NCBI GenBank assembly: GCA_051453625.1
Contig: JBOZIK010000001.1
Coordinates: forward strand, 115,884,373-115,948,372
Origin: Welwitschia mirabilis
Taxonomy: Eukaryota > Gnetophyta > Gnetopsida > Welwitschiales
Length of the DNA stretch: 64,000 nucleotides
Direction of reading: 5' to 3'
Positions 60,343 to 64,000 of the stretch are shown here, one piece after another (within the stretch, counting starts at the first letter, position 1; each line of letters begins with the position of its first letter). The notes beneath the pieces were generated by a model. That model searched no databases. It was given only the letters and a program-made list of their open reading frames with translations, and had not been told where the DNA came from. The position numbers were made by a program, and so were the translations under genes.

Positions 60343-62350
60343 GTGTTCTTCCTCCTCTTCCTCCTCTATTGTTTTATGCATTATTATGTTATTAAAATTA
60401 AAGAAATGTCGACTAGTATGGATCATTTAAAAGAATTTAAGTTGAAGTATTTTAATCCTATTAAACTTTATAATAATATAGCTAAATTAGTAGAACAAAT
60501 TCATCCACTTCCCAAATTTACTTTATCAAGTATGCTATACTAAGTCTGTATCATGTATTAACATCATTAGTGAATATTAAAAAATTGGAAAAATAGATTT
60601 AGATTATTTTTTCTAAACATCAGTGTCAACTTAACTTGCAAAAATTCATTTCCTTTTCTAGTCATGTAGCTATATAGATAAAACCATCATTATACTAAAA
60701 GGTTTAAGTATTAAAAGATAAAAATTAACTCCAAAGTTATTTTTTTCACTTATGGTAATTTTGAGGAAATACTAATTGATGTGAAGCTTAATGAAATAAA
60801 AATGAAGTTGCCTTATGAAACAAAAGATGTAATATATGTTTCCTAAGATCTGATAAATGAAGAAACTATTAACTTAAATAAACCATTATTATTTTAGATA
60901 TTGTTCCATTTAATAGAGGGTTAGTGAAACTATTTATGGTATGAATCGTGCTTCATGTAAATATCACCTCATATTCATGGTAGAACTTTATTTATTTCAC
61001 CATCCATGCAAAAAGGAAAATTTCATTTTTCTTTCTTTATTTAAATACTAGGATCTTCATACACATGTATAGGGACTAGACATACTATGTTAAGAAGGTA
61101 TCATTTTATTACAAAGTTGCGCTATAATATATTACACTTTTATTGGAGTAAATAATTCCTAAGAAAAGATGTAAATAATGCTAGCTATAAAGAAAACTTC
61201 TAGTTTTATTAACTCAAAGAAATCTAGTTTCAAGTGTTGGAATTTCAAAAATATTCATAGAAAAAACTCCTTTTTCATTAAAGCATTTTTCTAAACCCCT
61301 ATTAGAATAATATACAATATTAACAAGATGAGAAAGATAATAATAAAGTAGAGAACAAAATAGCATATATTATCCCCACTAACAAAGAATATTGTTTTAC
61401 TTCAAGTATGTTGGTATGAATTACTAAAGTTTTAGAACCTCTAACACAATATCAGTAGTGTATTTTATCAATGGATATTACTAAATTATTCACTCTTATA
61501 ACATAACTGAAAGTAAGCACCCAATAGAGCATAAAGCATAAATACTAATAAAATAGTACAAGACTCAAACAAAAATTTTAATCATTTTTAAAAATAACCA
61601 TGTTTATGAGTCAAACTTATGTAAAAACATAAAAAAGGCATGAAAATTTTATTAAATAAGTGAAGAATGATTATTATACATGTGACTATGTTTCAAATAT
61701 CATTACTGGCCCAATTCCAAAGGAGTTATTTAAGAATCCAATAACATATATGGAAGTAGCTAAGCATTTCATTGAGCATTAAGATAATTAAGCACTAAAA
61801 GAGTTAATGAATTCTTAGGTTTAGGATCTTAATGAAGATAAACTTGTAAAAAATAATATAGTTTTGGAGATGTTAATATAGAAAATATACTAGATAATTC
61901 TATATTATGCCTATGAACTACATATGATTAAAATAAGAGAGGAAGCATAGGATAAACTATAAGAATCAAATACAACAGGCTTATAACATAATAATATGTA
62001 TCTATAAGATGAAATAAATAATTTGAAAATAAAAAGGAACATTTTTTGATAAAATTAATTAATATTTTTGAAAAATATAAAATAAAAGTTCAAAATGCAT
62101 ATATACAATAGAAAGAAGAACTTAAGAAGATGAAGAGTAATAATAAAGCACTTCAGTGATGGTTAAAGATTAAAAAAGTTCATAATATTGAAGGTGAAAA
62201 AGCTTAGATTAAGAAAGAAACAAAAATAAAGATACCCTCAACAAAACATGAAACATTATTAACAAGCTTTATGCTTAATTTGAAGAACTTTGCTGAAGGT
62301 CAAGCTCCATCCCTAAATTAGAAATGCATTTTAACCTAGAATAACCTATA
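60343..62350 (+). pseudogene. Unidentified ancient coding relic
   Basis: A plus-frame open stretch reads MSTSMDHLKEFKLKYFNPIK to about 60540. Another near 60740-60850 reads NFEEILIDVKLNEIKMKL. From 61664 the text SNIITGPIPKELFKNPITYM is followed by a hydrophilic, helix-like region to about 62300. There the in-frame stops are nearly all TAA or TAG, at points that read smoothly otherwise, as C-to-T decay of CAA and CAG would produce. I recognise no family. A gag-like or pararetroviral structural protein is possible but unsupported. R2 lies 2 kb upstream on the same strand, so it may belong to an element starting there. Confidence 0.45.
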
Positions 62351-64000
62351 TGACTAGATGAATTTCTTAGAGGAGTTATTAAATCAATTACTAGAGAAGC
62401 ATAAGAATATTTAAGCAATACCTCAAAGTAAAAATGAACTAAATTTTCAAGTTTTATATGTAATTCTACTATATAATAATTTTTGCCATAATTCTACCTT
62501 TACAAATGCCTTATAAATCCCATATTTTACTAAAAGTAATCAAAGACATAGATTATGCAAAATTATTTAGCTTTATGTTATTTTACTCCTTCAACCAATA
62601 ATGAAACGAGCCCTTAACATAAAACAAATATGTAAATAAAAGATTATCTTCCTTAAAACATTAATGATCCATGCAATGGTAGTAATGGGTACTAGTGCCA
62701 ATAATCCTTCCTTTTTTACTATATATGAAGTCAATATTATAAAATATGAAGTAATATGTTATGATTTTATAGTTATGCCTTCCTTTTGATTTTTTATTAG
62801 TCCTTCTTCTTCATTGAGTTATCTTTGGATGTGGATCGATAAGACTTGTGAGTTAAAAAGTTTTCATCTCTTTTTAGTTTTTAATCTTTTAGAAGTTTTT
62901 TTTCTTTTTTTTTTTTTGATTTTAAGAAAGGAATTAATGTTGTTTAAGTAATAAATCATCATACTTCAATGGAGGTGTCTATATAGGTTAAATTTCCCAA
63001 TTTGAAGACCTCTCTTCAGCCATTTATTTCAGATTTGTATAAGAATCTTGGAACCATTATCATCGAGGGGTGAAAAACTTCTACTATTATTAAACTAGGA
63101 AATGGGATTGCATTCTTGTTAATTTGGCTTTAACAACTTCATTTGCAAATGTTTGTAGTTTGTGAAACTACTCAGTAACTAGTTGTACATCTTAAACTAT
63201 CAGAAACCTTCAATTACTATTATATTTGGTACCATCTCATTTAGAATAGTTTGAAGCTTAAATAGTAAGAAGGATCTTCTTGTTTATAGCCTTTTAAAAA
63301 TAAAATTATNNNNNNNNNNNNNNNNNNNNNNNNNNNNNNNNNNNNNNNNNNNNNNNNNNNNNNNNNNNNNNNNNNNNNNNNNNNNNNNNNNNNNNNNNNN
63401 NNNNNNNNNTTTTACTAAAAGTAATCAAAGACATAGATTATGCAAAATTATTTAGCTTTATGTTGTTTTACTCCTTCATCCAAGAATGGAATAAGCCCTT
63501 AACATAAAACAAATATGTAAATAAGAGGTTATCTTCCTTAAAAAATTAATGATCCATGCAATGGTAGTAATGGGTACTAGTGCTAATAATCCTTTCTCTT
63601 TTACTATATATGAAGTTAATATTATAAAATATGAATTAACATGTTAGGAGTTTATAGTTATGCATTCCATTAGATTTTTTATTGATCCTTCTTCTTCACT
63701 GAGGGATCTTTGGATGTGGATTGATAAGACTTGGGAGTTGAAAGGTTTTCATGTCTTTTTAGTTTTTAATCTTTTAGAATTTTTTTTTTTTTGGTTTTAA
63801 GAAAGGAATTAATTTTAGTCAAGTAATAAATCATGGACCTTGTTATATTATTTCAACTTTCCTCTTTCTTAAACCATGGGTTGAAGGATTTGAATTTAAT
63901 GATCATACTTCAGTGGACGTGCCGATATAGGTTAAATTTCCCAATTTGAAGACCTCTCTTTAGCCATTTATTTCAGATTTGTATAAGAATCTTGAAAGTG
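62351..64000. repeat. Unassigned DNA assembled twice
   Basis: Segment 62529-63050 matches 63410-64000, including 'gtaatcaaagacatagattatgc', 'gatccatgcaatggtagtaatgggtactagt' and 'gaagacctctctt.agccattt'. The second copy has an extra 69 bp at 63835-63903. A 100-N gap (63310-63409) separates them. The second copy ends at the window edge. Confidence 0.7.

Noticed and set aside
60343-62350. Endogenous pararetrovirus
   Set aside because: No movement-protein, coat-protein or RT motif could be recognised, so the identity is left open.

Overview
This window looks like gene-poor, repeat-dense heterochromatin from a flowering plant. It is extremely AT-rich and broken by 46 runs of N. I find no host gene, tRNA, rRNA or other RNA gene that I can support. 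Almost every recognisable block is a decayed retrotransposon: Ty1/copia, Ty3/gypsy (Athila-like), a LINE, or solo LTRs. The species cannot be named from the sequence.

Layout, left to right: (1) 1-3835: unassigned DNA, a 36-bp tandem repeat and a possible Copia LTR tail. (2) 3836-13643: a minus-strand Athila-like element (E1). (3) 13728-20111: a minus-strand Copia element with both LTRs, PBS, gag, protease, integrase, RT and RNase H relics, followed by a second copy of its 5' LTR (20231-21180). (4) 21317-28302: a plus-strand Athila-like element (E3) of the same family as E1, with a solo LTR inside it. (5) 30070-32260: an LTR-like block (R1) split by a solo LTR with a perfect target-site duplication. 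(6) 32980-37372: a plus-strand LINE. (7) 38926-54299: a 15.4-kb minus-strand Athila-like element (E2) with gag, protease, RT, RNase H, integrase and a third coding block before the 3' LTR. (8) 56895-58290: a second copy of the R1 LTR-like block (R2) that keeps the empty site of the R1 solo LTR. (9) 58291-64000: unassigned DNA, an unidentified old coding relic and a duplicated end segment.

The elements are old. Their frames are full of stops, mostly TAA, TAG or TGA where CAA, CAG or CGA would be expected. The tRNA-Asp primer-binding sites of E1, E2 and E3 differ from the canonical site almost only by C-to-T and G-to-A changes, as expected for long-methylated DNA. Nothing here appears able to move on its own.

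A major caution concerns the assembly. Most 100-N gaps are flanked by near-identical copies of the same sequence, which is best explained by unmerged haplotypes or contig ends. Apparent local duplications next to such gaps should not be read as biology until checked with long reads.
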